The notes under the pieces: generated by a model
Seen by the model: only the letters and a program-made list of their open reading frames with translations
What the model was told of the DNA's origin: nothing
The model's database searches: none
Shown: positions 1 through 9,494 of the stretch, piece after piece
Layout of the letters: every line of letters starts with the position of its first letter
How positions within the stretch are numbered: the first letter of the stretch is position 1
NCBI RefSeq assembly: GCF_000001735.4
Contig: NC_003076.8
Coordinates: forward strand, 16,929,835 to 16,993,834
Reading direction: 5' to 3'
Source of the DNA: Arabidopsis thaliana
Lineage: Eukaryota > Streptophyta > Magnoliopsida > Brassicales > Brassicaceae
Length of the DNA stretch: 64,000 nt
Position numbers and translations under genes: made by a program

Positions 1-533
1 TCAACTTTTCGTAAATCGAATGAAATCTCGTCATCATTGTTTCGCCATCCAATGCCTATAATCAAAATAACCGTAACACAATTAAAGGTTACGTAGGAGA
101 CAATCAATCAAAAAATTGTCACCAAAATGAGTTTTACCATATAGATTTTACTGCCATTGCTGCAAGTTTCTAATAATTTCTTGGCAGCAAGAAACACTTT
201 CCTCAAACGATTTAAAAAATGCTTGCAACTTGGTGATTCAAAACCTCGAATCTCATCCAAAAATGGAATAAGAATCTTCAATCGTCTAACGAGATTAAAA
301 CATTCTTTTTGTTGTGTTCTTCGATAACCGTTAATCTGATCCAAAAACTCGACAATCGATACGATATCGCTCACCAATCCTTCACAATCATCATCATCTT
401 CTTTCACTTCTTCCTCATGAATCTCCACCGCATCCACAACCTCATCGTGAATCGGTTCTTCTGCGGTAACTTCTTCATCACGGTTCTCTGCATCTCCTGT
501 GGCTTCTTCATCTGTATCCATCACATCGACCAT
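1..533 (-). CDS. PUB15: U-box E3 ubiquitin ligase, 5' end only (PUB15)
   Basis: This is the N-terminal part of a plant U-box (PUB/ARM) ubiquitin ligase, cut by the left edge of the window. Coding exon 1 is 533 down to 138 (132 codons) and ends at a GT donor read as ATG|GTAAAAC. The next exon runs from 55 off the window, after an acceptor ending TTATAG, and begins [18 protein letters not shown]. About 45 acidic residues come first. Then comes the helical U-box N-terminal domain (roughly residues 50-132), with the pattern [16 protein letters not shown] and [15 protein letters not shown]. The U-box and ARM repeats lie outside the window, so catalytic capacity cannot be judged here. The identification as PUB15 rests on the domain pattern and on the gene order (next to the CFK pair). 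The gene is divergent from CFK1. Confidence 0.9.
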
Positions 534-1314
534 TAGAGACTCTCTATCGCGTTTGAATTGATTCCAAAGATGTTGAAGGAAAAAGCAAACGTTAAGGAAA
601 TTGTAAGATTAATTTTCTCTTGTTTCATTTTTAGAGACAAAAGAAAAAAAAGATTTGTTTTTCTTCTCACCCAACTTTTTTTGAAATGTGATTCTCACAA
701 ATCAGATTTTTGCGGGACAGGACATATATCCTAAAAGAGTGCTTCTCCTATGGATATCAAAAAAAAAAAATCAATAAATAAAAATTCATTTTCATCATCT
801 TCCTCAAATTCGACCACCCTCTTATGATTTTACTATTTTTTTTGTTTTTGTATAAACTAACCAAATTTTGGTCAGAATGTTTTTTGTTCTGTTATATAAC
901 ATGGATTTACTAATAGTTAGTGTAGAATTTTGAGAAATAATAGATATTGAAATAGTGCGGAAGCTTAATAAATAATAAAGCAATAAGGAGACAGACAAAA
1001 GATTGAGGTATTGGTTGGTTCAATTTCAATCCAACCACTCGTTCAATGGCTTTTTAATTAGTTGTAATCATACTAAATGGTTTTCTTAAAGTTAATACAT
1101 GCTATATTTAATTGACCAATAAGACATTTTAATTATTATTTTTTGTCAATTTTTGTTAAGAATAGTAAAATTAATCTTTTTAGATATAGACATATAAATT
1201 ATTGTTTTAATTTAGTGAATAAAAACTAGTACAAATATCAAAACTGCTTCTGCCCAATTCTTCTCCGAAATTCTTAGTAGCCTAAATGAGAACATCCATT
1301 TGAAAGATGAAATT

Positions 1315-1430
1315 TCTCAGTCCAAGATTTTCAAAATAGTAGGATTGTTCTGTCCAAGATTACTAGTAGGATTTCTCTGTCAAAAATTTCACAATTAGTA
1401 GGATTTATCTCAGTCCAAGATTTTCATAAC
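1315..1430. repeat. Degenerate short tandem repeat
   Basis: About four imperfect units of 25-33 bases share the cores TCAGTCCAAGATTTTC and TAGTAGGATT. Clear cores are at 1318-1333, 1351-1359, 1363-1376, 1396-1405 and 1410-1426. Nothing in the repeat looks coding. It lies roughly 450 bases before the CFK1 leader. Confidence 0.7.
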
Positions 1431-1885
1431 TAAATATATTGTAAAATTTTCATATTTCAACTATATGTCAATAGCTGATTTACAATATTTATTTTATTGT
1501 GTTTATTAATATATCAATTTATTAAGTATTAATTTCTAAATATTTGCTGTATTACTAAATTTCAAGCCCAAATTATTTTTTATCTTATACTATTTTTGTG
1601 ATATGCTAATTACAAATTACTTAGCAAAATTACATCTTAGCACCTCTTTATTTTTCTTCTTCTTTTATTTGCGAGAAAGACAACAATTCAGTCTCTCCTG
1701 TCTCCTACATGACTTAAAAATTAAAATAAAACGAAAAGGGAAAGCGAAATTGTTCCTTCCTTTTTAGCCTTTTAGGTCTTCGAATTCTCAATTTTCTTCG
1801 GTGATTTCTAAAATCTGCTTTGGATTTGGAGAAACAACTCTGTCTATGTATGAATCTCGTTTCGAATCTCCGGAGTTTGCTCAAT

Positions 1886-2235
1886 GTAAGTGAGTTCTTC
1901 GATTTGGTTACTTTCAGAAGCGAAATTTCAAAAACTACTTGTAGTTTGGTGCTACGATTCAGATTTGTAGTTTCTGGAGCTGGTAATGAACAGGTTACTT
2001 TGTCGGAATATTGGAGTTAGAGTTTGCTTTTACATGTTTAATCTCTCATTAACTGGTTTATAGAATAAGTGGATCTCGCTATAATGTGGATGATCTCACA
2101 CAAATGCTTTTTGATCATCAGCTTCAGTTATTTACATTTTGGACAAATTTATTGTTTTTGTTGTGTCCACTTGCTCTTTTCTTGGTGCTATCAAATTTGA
2201 TTTCTGTGAATCGTAATTGTGATCTGCATTTGCAG
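1886..2235 (+). other. Intron in the CFK1 5' UTR
   Basis: A strong donor (CTCAAT|GTAAGTGAG) at 1886 and an acceptor (CATTTGCAG) ending at 2235 bracket a 350-base leader intron; the ATG follows 36 bases later. The same leader intron, with the same exon end CTCAAT and a matching acceptor, is found in the inverted copy CFK2. This supports its reality and its age before the duplication. Confidence 0.8.
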
Positions 2236-2271
2236 GTTGCTTCTCTTGGCGTGAAGTTTGTTAGATGACGG

Positions 2272-3963
2272 ATGATGATTTCTGAGAAACCATTGGGAGT
2301 GGAGGAGTCTATACGGCAGGATCTGGAGGTTTTAACCGTGTCAAGGAGGCTTGTGAAAAGTGTTAGCCAGAAGTTGAAGAAAAAGATTCATAAAACTGAG
2401 GTGGTGGAAGATGAAGAGATTGCAAGGGGAGCGGTGAATTGTTTAAGTATCAGTGTTGGTTGCAGAGTTGCTGATACGGGTGAGGATTTTGAGGATTCAA
2501 GTAATAAGAGATGGTCTAGTGCTAGTGAGGAGGGTAAGGGATTGATGACAATTTGTGGAACTGAAGAAACTAGGTTAGATTGTTTTTCTTATGGGGTTAG
2601 AGAGAGGTTCTGGAAGAAGAATAATAGAAAATATCTAGCAGACTCGGGCCAGGATTACCGCAAGCACGTTTATCTTCCCGATGATATTCTGGAAATGTGT
2701 TTGATGAGGCTTCCTTTGACCAGCTTATTGAATGCACACCTTGTTTGCAAGAAATGGCAATCCATGGCCAACACTCAGCGGTTTCTCCAGATGAGACGAG
2801 AAGGCTCCTTTCAAACACCGTGGTTGTTTCTGTTTGCTGCTCTTAAAGATGGATGCTCCTCTGGTGATATTCACGGGTATGATGTTTCTCAGGACAAATG
2901 GCATAGGATTGAAACTGATCTACTTAAAGGCCGGTTTATGTACTCTGTGACGAGCATCCATGAGGAGATTTATATAGTTGGAGGTCGTTCTATGGACAGA
3001 AACTCTTTCAAGTCCCACAGAGGGATCTTGGTATTCAGCCCTTCGATCAAAGCATGGCGTAAAATTGCGTCTATGAGACATGCTAGATCACTTCCCATTG
3101 TTGGTGCCACTGAAGTTACTTCAGAGTTTTCGACCATGCAGACCAAACAGAATCGCCAAGATAGACGCTTTCACCTGTCAAGAGTTGGCGGAGAGTCAGA
3201 CGTTTATGAAGACCCTCACAGGCTATCGGTAAGACGACAGAACAGAAACTCGGCTGATCAAAATGGAACCAAATCCCACAGATTAATAAGACAAAAGCTT
3301 GATCGGCTTAACCGAAACAGCTCCAAGAGATTTGTGCTCATTGCCATAGGAGGCACTGGCTTATTCGATGAGCCACTGGATTCAGGTGAAATATACGACT
3401 CAGCAACAAACACATGGTCAGAAATGCAGAGACTCCCGATGGGTTTTGGGGTTGTAAGTTGTGGGATTATATGCAATGGAATCTTCTATGCTTATTCTGA
3501 GAATGATAAGCTATCAGGGTATGACATTGAGAGAGGCTTCTGGATTACAATCCAAACATCTCCAATCCCTCCTCGGGTTCATGAGTTCTACCCTAAACTT
3601 GTCTCCTGCAACCATCGGTTGTTCATGCTCTCTGTTTCATGGTGCGATGAAGGAGATGGGCAAATTGGGAGGAGAAACAAGGCAGTGAGAAAGCTGTGGG
3701 AGTTGGATCTTGTGTACCTCACATGGACCGAGGTTTCAGTACACCCGGACGCACCAATGGATTGGAACGCCACATATGTCTCAGACCAGAACATACTAAT
3801 GGGAATTGAGATGTTCAAGATCTTTGGGCAGGTATTAAGTTTCTTCACTGTCTGCGATGTATTAACTGAAGAAGCCTCTTGGAGACATGTTTCGAGGAAC
3901 CAAAGGAGTCAAAAACTTAATCTATCTTGTACGAACAAGACCATTGCATTGCTTCATCTCTGA
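2272..3963 (+). CDS. CFK1: F-box/kelch-repeat protein CFK1
   Basis: This is an uninterrupted 563-codon frame. The first ~130 residues are polar and basic-acidic with no recognised domain. The F-box lies at about residues 134-180 (LPDDILEMCLMRLPLTSLL, then HLVCKKWQSMA). Kelch-type beta-propeller repeats follow from about 190 to the C-terminus (for example IYIVGGRS and LIAIGGTGLFDE). Such proteins are substrate adaptors of SCF (Skp1-Cullin1-F-box) ligases, with the propeller binding the target. From published work, CFK1 was named as a COP9-signalosome-interacting F-box kelch protein and reported to promote turnover of the DNA methyltransferase DRM2; nothing in the sequence itself shows this. 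The gene faces CFK2, its near-identical inverted copy. I chose ATG 2272, the first of two adjacent Met codons, right after the leader intron. CFK1 rather than CFK2 is assigned from chromosomal order. Confidence 0.95.
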   Translation: MMISEKPLGVEESIRQDLEVLTVSRRLVKSVSQKLKKKIHKTEVVEDEEIARGAVNCLSISVGCRVADTGEDFEDSSNKRWSSASEEGKGLMTICGTEETRLDCFSYGVRERFWKKNNRKYLADSGQDYRKHVYLPDDILEMCLMRLPLTSLLNAHLVCKKWQSMANTQRFLQMRREGSFQTPWLFLFAALKDGCSSGDIHGYDVSQDKWHRIETDLLKGRFMYSVTSIHEEIYIVGGRSMDRNSFKSHRGILVFSPSIKAWRKIASMRHARSLPIVGATEVTSEFSTMQTKQNRQDRRFHLSRVGGESDVYEDPHRLSVRRQNRNSADQNGTKSHRLIRQKLDRLNRNSSKRFVLIAIGGTGLFDEPLDSGEIYDSATNTWSEMQRLPMGFGVVSCGIICNGIFYAYSENDKLSGYDIERGFWITIQTSPIPPRVHEFYPKLVSCNHRLFMLSVSWCDEGDGQIGRRNKAVRKLWELDLVYLTWTEVSVHPDAPMDWNATYVSDQNILMGIEMFKIFGQVLSFFTVCDVLTEEASWRHVSRNQRSQKLNLSCTNKTIALLHL

Positions 3964-4439
3964 TCTTCTTCATTCTTTTTGTTAACTTTCAGGACTCGTC
4001 GAAATTGATTGATTCATGTATTGAAAAGAAATGCAATGTGCTAGTTCCTAGATTGATTTGAAATGTAATATTTATATTTTAATATTTTCGGGATGTTTAG
4101 CAATGTGTTCAGATCACTATCGAAACAAGGAAAAAAAGTAATTCGTAATTACATTTGGATTTGAAAACTTTATAGGGAAGACGATATTTGTTTGGTTCAT
4201 TTTTGTGTCCGTTCATATCTCTTGACAGGGTACAAATGTTTATTAAAAGTTATCATTTGAAAATGAAAATATTAATAAAAACATAAATATAAATCTACAG
4301 CTTAGAATTCATATTTTTTTTTTGTCAAACATACTAATATCTACCAATCAATCTTTCATTTTTAAAAGTCACACCCAAAGTTCTACAATCACAACAAAAA
4401 CATCTGAAGCCTAATATCTACAGCTTAAAATTACCGCTG

Positions 4440-5740
4440 TAACCAATCATGCCCTAAGGCGCTGATGTAGTCTTTTTACTCAATTACTTGTCGAACCTCA
4501 AGGAACAATAAACCAACACTAGGAATGCACACATTCACTTAATCTAAGGCAAATAGATGATTTTGGTTTTCTAAACTTGACTAACAATGCAATTCAAACT
4601 AAACAATGCAAAACAAAGCAAAAAAATCAATATGCAAAAGACTTAACAAGATTCAAAATCAAACAAGCGAGAAATAAGCAAAGCGGTTCACGTCTATGGA
4701 TAGAAAGCGAGTCTTCCATTTTAGATTATTGATTCGGGTGATTACTAATCAATTCAAGATGTTCTATCATTCTAACAAAGCTAATCCTTTAGTCTAAGAA
4801 CACTAATGTAAAGTAGTCCACTTCCGTGGTACCAATCCTACACTAATCATGCGGTTAACAAAGATTTCCATCCGTAATCACTAGACTAATATACATTAAT
4901 TCCAAGCCTAACTAACCATCTAGTACCCTAATCATCAATTTCCGTTGGCTAGGAATGCTAAGTCCTCACTAAGTTCTTTCATGGATTGCATCGAACACCT
5001 TCCAAACATGAAACTTCCTATGATCTAGATTCTAGACTAGCTTCATCAAAACTAATTTAGCACTAAAACAGTTAGAGAGTAAGGATCAATTAAGATTAAG
5101 CCCTAAACATCTTGATCATGAATCAATCATGCATGAAAGACTACTCACTAATCATTGTGAAAATACAAACGAAGTTGAGATTGCATAAAATACTTAAGAT
5201 TCATACAAAAAATCTCAAAGAAAAAAAAAATTAATATTCAAAACAAGCATCCGCTCCTTTAAAAATAGGTCAACATTGTACTTATAGATAAATGGTGCGG
5301 ATCAGGCCAATCCGAGACATACCGGGTCAATCCCGCTTTTTGCTTGAGAAAATGCTTGCAATCGACCTTCTAATCAACCACATGGTGGATCACGGTTATG
5401 TCCGAGAGTGTGTTCTCGTCAAATCGACCAGTCACTCGACCATCAGGTCGATGAGGCTGTAACTTTTTATCTGCTACTATGTTTGACCTGAAATCAATAC
5501 CGTTGGAAAGCTAATTTAAATTTCTATGACTTTGATGAAGGACTCCAAAGCTAAATCACAAGGGAATGTCTTCATATGACGTGATTTTCAAGTACTTCAT
5601 ATTGATCATGGATTATCATATCTCTTGTTCTTTCCTCCATATTTCTTTGGTCATTGTTTGTTCTTTTAAGCACCAAATCTCCGATGCTAGCTCTCTTCTT
5701 CATAGTTCTTACTCCAACACCTAAATGGATGAACTCATTG
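4440..5740 (-). mobile_element. Probable LTR-retrotransposon relic (unclassified)
   Basis: The stretch has moderate GC content, no open reading frame, and the texture of a plant gypsy-type LTR when read on the minus strand. It ends near a TCCTTGAGGTTCGACAAGT-like segment (4490-4510) followed by a CA end at about 4461-4463. No primer-binding site, coding domain or clean target duplication was found, so class and borders are tentative. It could also be another unclassified repeat. Confidence 0.4.
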
Positions 5741-6116
5741 CAAATGCAACCTTAAACAAGTCTAAATGCTATGTTAATGCATCAAAATAAATGAAAAAGG
5801 GGGATAATATCAATGCAAATACAACCTTAAACAAGTCTAAATGTTACTACTCCATCTGTTCCTTAACAATTGATTTTTTAGAAAAAAATACACGTATTAA
5901 GATAAGCTTTGGAATGAAATTTTTAATGTTATACATAAATCGTGACAATTACTTTTGAAGAAAAAAAGAAAAGAAAAAAAGATATAACAGTAAATTAAGA
6001 GCTAATTCTGCGTAGGAAATAAAAAACAAATCAATTTTTTTAGAACAACTTTTTTTTAGAAAATCAATTATTAAAGAAAAGATGGAATATGTTAATGCAT
6101 CAAAATAAATGAAAAC
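5740..6116. repeat. 75-base tandem duplication, second copy split by a MITE
   Basis: Unit 1 (5740-5814) begins GCAAATGCAACCTTAAACAA and contains GCTATGTTAATGCATC. Unit 2 begins at 5815 with the same text and is interrupted at 5847-6087 by a small inverted-repeat element. It then resumes with TGTTAATGCATCAAAATAAA up to about 6116. Unit 1 therefore serves as the empty-site control for the insertion. Confidence 0.85.
5847..6087. mobile_element. MITE, Stowaway/Tc1-mariner-like, 241 bp
   Basis: The left end CTACTCCATCTGTTCCTTAA and the reverse complement of the right end (TTCCATCTTTTCTTTAATAA) form imperfect terminal inverted repeats of about 35 bases. Both continue into AATTGATTTT. The dinucleotide TA flanks the element on both sides (5845-5846 and 6088-6089). 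Comparison with the neighbouring empty site (5740-5814) shows only one TA there. That is the target duplication expected of Tc1/mariner-type elements. There is no coding capacity. Confidence 0.8.
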
Positions 6117-6470
6117 AAAGGCCGGAGAGAAAGAGTTGTGGTATGTTACTTCAAAGTTCAAACTGGGAGAAACAACAAACGAATTAGAGGAGAAAAAAAT
6201 CACTACTGTCTGTCACATAGTATTAAAAAGATAAAGTAACTAAAGTAAAATAAAAAGTACCAATTACTATTATCTCAAAATATTCACTATTGTTCTATCC
6301 CTCGTCGTTAATATTCCTAACTCCTACGGAATCGCAGAACAAAATCTGTAAGAATATAAACATTACATTTCAGATCAATCACAAGGGACTGACACATTGC
6401 TTTTCTTCTCAATACATGAATTAATCAATTTTGACGAGTCCTGAAAGTTATAAAAAATGAATGACGAAAA

Positions 6471-8162
6471 TCAGAGATGAAGCAATGCAATGGTCTTGTT
6501 CATACAAGATAGATTAAGTTTTTGATTCCTTTGGTTCCTCGAAACATGTCTCCAAGAAGCTTCTTCCGTTAATATATCGCAGACAGTGAAGAAACTTAAT
6601 ACCTGCCCAAATATCTTGAACATCTCAACTCCCATTAGTATGTTCTGGTCTGAGACATATGTGGCGTTCCAATCCATTGGTGCGTCCGGGTGTACTGAAA
6701 CCTCGGTCCATGTGAGGTACACAAGATCCAACTCCCACAGCTTTCTCACTGCCTTGTTTCTCCTCCCAATTTGCCCATCTCCTTCATCGCACCATGAAAC
6801 AGAGAGCATGAACAACCGATGGTTGCAGGAGACAAGTTTAGGGTAGAACTCATGAACCCGAGGAGGGATTGGAGATGTTTGGATTGTAATCCAGAAGCCT
6901 CTCTCAATGTCATACCCTGATAGCTTATCATTCTCAGAATAAGCATAGAAGATTCCATTGCATATAATCCCACAACTTACAACCCCAAAACCCATCGGGA
7001 GTCTCTGCATTTCTGACCATGTGTTTGTTGCTGAGTCGTATATTTCACCTGAATCCAGTGGCTCATCGAATATGCCAGTGCCTCCTATGGCAATGAGCAC
7101 AAATCTCTTGGAGCTGTTTCGGTTAAGCCGATCAAGCTTTTGTCTTATTAATCTGTGGGATTTGGTTCCATTTTGATCAGCCGAGTTTCTGTTCTGTCGT
7201 CTTACCGATAGCCTGTGAGGGTCTTCATAAACGTCTGACTCTCCGCCAACTCTTGACAGGTGAAAGCGTCTATCTTGGCGATTCTGTTTGGTCTGCATGG
7301 TCGAAAACTCTGAAGTAACTTCAGTGGCACCAACAATGGGAAGTGATCTAGCATGTCTCATAGACGCGATTTTACGCCATGCTTTGATCGAAGGGCTGAA
7401 TACCAAGATCCCTCTGTGGGACTTGAAAGAGTTTCTGTCCATAGAACGACCTCCAACTATATAAATCTCCTCATGGATGCTTGTCACGGAGTACATAAAC
7501 CGGCCTTTAAGTAGATCAGTTTCAATCCTATGCCATTTGTCCTGAGAAACATCATACCCGTGAATATCACCAGAGGAGCATCCATCTTTAAGAGCAGCAA
7601 ACAGAAACAACCACGGTGTTTGAAAGGAGCCTTCTCGTCTCATCTGGAGAAACCGCTGAGTGTTGGCCATGGATTGCCATTTCTTGCAAACAAGGTGTGC
7701 ATTCAATAAGCTGGTCAAAGGAAGCCTCATCAAACACATTTCCAGAATATCATCGGGAAGATAAACGTGCTTGCGGTAATCCTGGCCCGAGTCCGCAAGG
7801 TATCTTCTATTATTCTTCTTCCAGAACCTCTCTCTAACCCCATAAGAAAAACAATCTAACCTAATTTCTTCAGTTCCACAAATGGTCATCAATCCCTTAC
7901 CATCCTCACTAGCACTAGACCATCTCTTATTACTTAAATCCTCCTCAAAATCCTCACCCGTATCAGCAACTCTGCAACCAACACTGATGCTTAAACAATT
8001 CACCGCTCCCCTTGCAACCTCTTCATCTTCCACCACCTCAGTTTTATGAATTTTTTTCTTCAACTTCTGGCTAACACTTTTCACAAGCCTCCTCGAAACG
8101 GTTAAAACCTCCAGATCCTGCCGTATAGATTCTTCTCCCAACGGTTTCTCAGAAATCATCAT
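6471..8162 (-). CDS. CFK2: F-box/kelch-repeat protein CFK2
   Basis: This is an uninterrupted 563-codon frame and the inverted near-copy of CFK1. By eye there are only about a dozen amino-acid differences. Most lie in the first ~125 residues (a lost Val and an added residue balance the length) or in the last ~50. The F-box (LPDDILEMCLMRLPL) and kelch region are otherwise the same. It is expected to act as an SCF substrate adaptor like CFK1. The leader contains a homologous but shorter intron (8239-8503). The gene is convergent with CFK1, and their stop codons are 2.5 kb apart. Very high identity in the middle of the gene, with clearly more divergence in the UTRs, suggests recent duplication plus gene conversion or constraint. 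Confidence 0.95.
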   Translation of the reverse strand: MMISEKPLGEESIRQDLEVLTVSRRLVKSVSQKLKKKIHKTEVVEDEEVARGAVNCLSISVGCRVADTGEDFEEDLSNKRWSSASEDGKGLMTICGTEEIRLDCFSYGVRERFWKKNNRRYLADSGQDYRKHVYLPDDILEMCLMRLPLTSLLNAHLVCKKWQSMANTQRFLQMRREGSFQTPWLFLFAALKDGCSSGDIHGYDVSQDKWHRIETDLLKGRFMYSVTSIHEEIYIVGGRSMDRNSFKSHRGILVFSPSIKAWRKIASMRHARSLPIVGATEVTSEFSTMQTKQNRQDRRFHLSRVGGESDVYEDPHRLSVRRQNRNSADQNGTKSHRLIRQKLDRLNRNSSKRFVLIAIGGTGIFDEPLDSGEIYDSATNTWSEMQRLPMGFGVVSCGIICNGIFYAYSENDKLSGYDIERGFWITIQTSPIPPRVHEFYPKLVSCNHRLFMLSVSWCDEGDGQIGRRNKAVRKLWELDLVYLTWTEVSVHPDAPMDWNATYVSDQNILMGVEMFKIFGQVLSFFTVCDILTEEASWRHVSRNQRNQKLNLSCMNKTIALLHL

Positions 8163-8238
8163 CCGTCATCTAACAAACTTCACAAGTCAGACACCTTGAT
8201 CATGCTAAGAAGACCATCATTTTCCACAGATAATCAAC

Positions 8239-8503
8239 CTGCAAATGCAAATCAATCAAAGCTTCTTCAAGTTGTATACAATCTCATGAGGCTTGCGATG
8301 ATCAAAAAGCATTATAGTGAGATCCGCTTATTCTACCAACCACTCGATTAAAGATTAAACATGTAAAAAGCCTAACTCCAAAATTCCAACGAAGTAACTC
8401 AAAGAAGCCTACAAAATTAAGTTTCACAATCAAACTACAAGACGCGTCTGCAATTTCACACAATGGACGAAATTCAACAAATTCGAAGAACAATTTCACT
8501 CAC
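8239..8503 (-). other. Intron in the CFK2 5' UTR
   Basis: The donor CTCAAT|GTGAGTG (GT at 8502-8503) and an acceptor ending TTTGCAG (AG at 8239-8240) define a 265-base leader intron. It matches the position of the 350-base intron in CFK1. The 85-base length difference is one of the clearest differences between the copies. Confidence 0.75.
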
Positions 8504-9045
8504 ATTGAGCATATCACCCAGAAGTTTCGAAAAGAGATTCATCCATCGACAGAGTTGCTTTCCCAAATCCAGAGCATCTTCCCCAGAAATCACCGAAGAA
8601 GATGAAATAATTGAGACCTCGGAGACCTAAGATTGACGCATCGATTTCCCACTTTTCCCTTTTTTATTTTATTTTAAATAGATCATACTGCAGAAAGCGG
8701 AAGCTAAAAAAATAAATAAAAAACAAAAAAAAAATAAATGGAAATTAAGCTGACTCAATTATGGGTCAATTGCAAGAATATCGCTTTTTCAATAAAATAG
8801 TAAAAAATTAACCTCATATTACTAATTAACATCAGATTTGGGAAGTATAGTGGATCCTATCGGTAACATACAGCTGTTCAAATCTTAACTGTTAACGGTG
8901 ATAAAAACTTTTTCGGAATACTGCAAAGTTGTAAAAAAATAGTTGTACGAGAAAGCTATATAGTAATAAAGCTGAGAGTAAAACTTTTTGTAACGCTTTA
9001 AAAAAGCTTTTGTAATTAACAGAAATAAAAGCGGTACAAATTGTA

Positions 9046-9111
9046 ATACTTTGTTTTTGTTCACCAATCAAAGCCAATATACTTTGTTTTTGTTCACCAA
9101 TCAAAGCTAGT
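9046..9111. repeat. 33-base tandem duplication (two copies)
   Basis: Copy 1 (9046-9078) and copy 2 (9079-9111) both begin ATACTTTGTTTTTGTTCACC and are near identical, differing only near the end (GCCAAT versus GCTAGT). It lies in the CFK2/phosphatase intergenic region. Confidence 0.85.
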
Positions 9112-9494
9112 ATCCGTTTTGAGATCATTACTGAAATTATAAAAACTTTAATTTGTTTAATTTATTACAAATAGACAGTGAAAACCTTCATATGTAATAA
9201 ACGATAAACCTTGGTTTACAATAATAAAAGAAAAAAGAAACTGGAAACTATAATGCTATTGCATGTAGTCTAGAATTTAACTTGTGTTCACAAACATTCT
9301 CTTTCAAAGAAGTTTAATTAATAACAGCTCAAGCTTAGAATTCCCATCACAAGATCAAAATCCATGTGTTCAACAATTTTTAACATTATAAGCTACATCC
9401 GAATTGTAATCCCTGAATAATCCAACTAATACAGATTATAAGTCATAAAGACACTTTTGTTGGACCAAAAAAAGTTGATTAATGTCATCAACAA

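Larger units (their letters stand above)
534..2271. other. Intergenic region between PUB15 and CFK1, with CFK1 5' UTR
   Basis: This is the divergent promoter region of PUB15 (-) and CFK1 (+). It is AT-rich and I see no credible coding sequence; open frames at 1820-2020 and 2086-2268 lie in the CFK1 leader and its intron. A degenerate direct repeat sits at 1315-1430. The CFK1 leader appears to begin around 1740-1810. Confidence 0.6.
3964..6470. other. Spacer between the convergent CFK genes
   Basis: This 2.5-kb stretch has no credible gene. It starts and ends with the homologous 3' flanks of CFK1 and CFK2. CFK1-like 3' UTR runs to about 4080, and its inverted counterpart lies at about 6350-6470. 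Between them are an LTR-like relic, a short tandem duplication and a MITE, listed separately. Confidence 0.7.
8163..9494. other. Region between CFK2 start and the PhoD-like gene end
   Basis: It holds the CFK2 leader and intron to about 8620, then AT-rich sequence up to the stop codon of the phosphatase gene. Apart from a 33-base tandem duplication at 9046-9111 I see nothing structured. Short open frames at 8885-9128 arise from that repeat and from AT-rich sequence. Confidence 0.6.

Noticed and set aside
2597..3848. Antisense frames within CFK1 (and mirror frames in CFK2)
   Set aside because: Shadows of the kelch coding sequence; they appear in both copies simply because the copies are nearly identical.
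5949..6203. 84-codon minus-strand ORF
   Set aside because: It overlaps the right half of the MITE and its flank; an artefact of a non-coding repeat.
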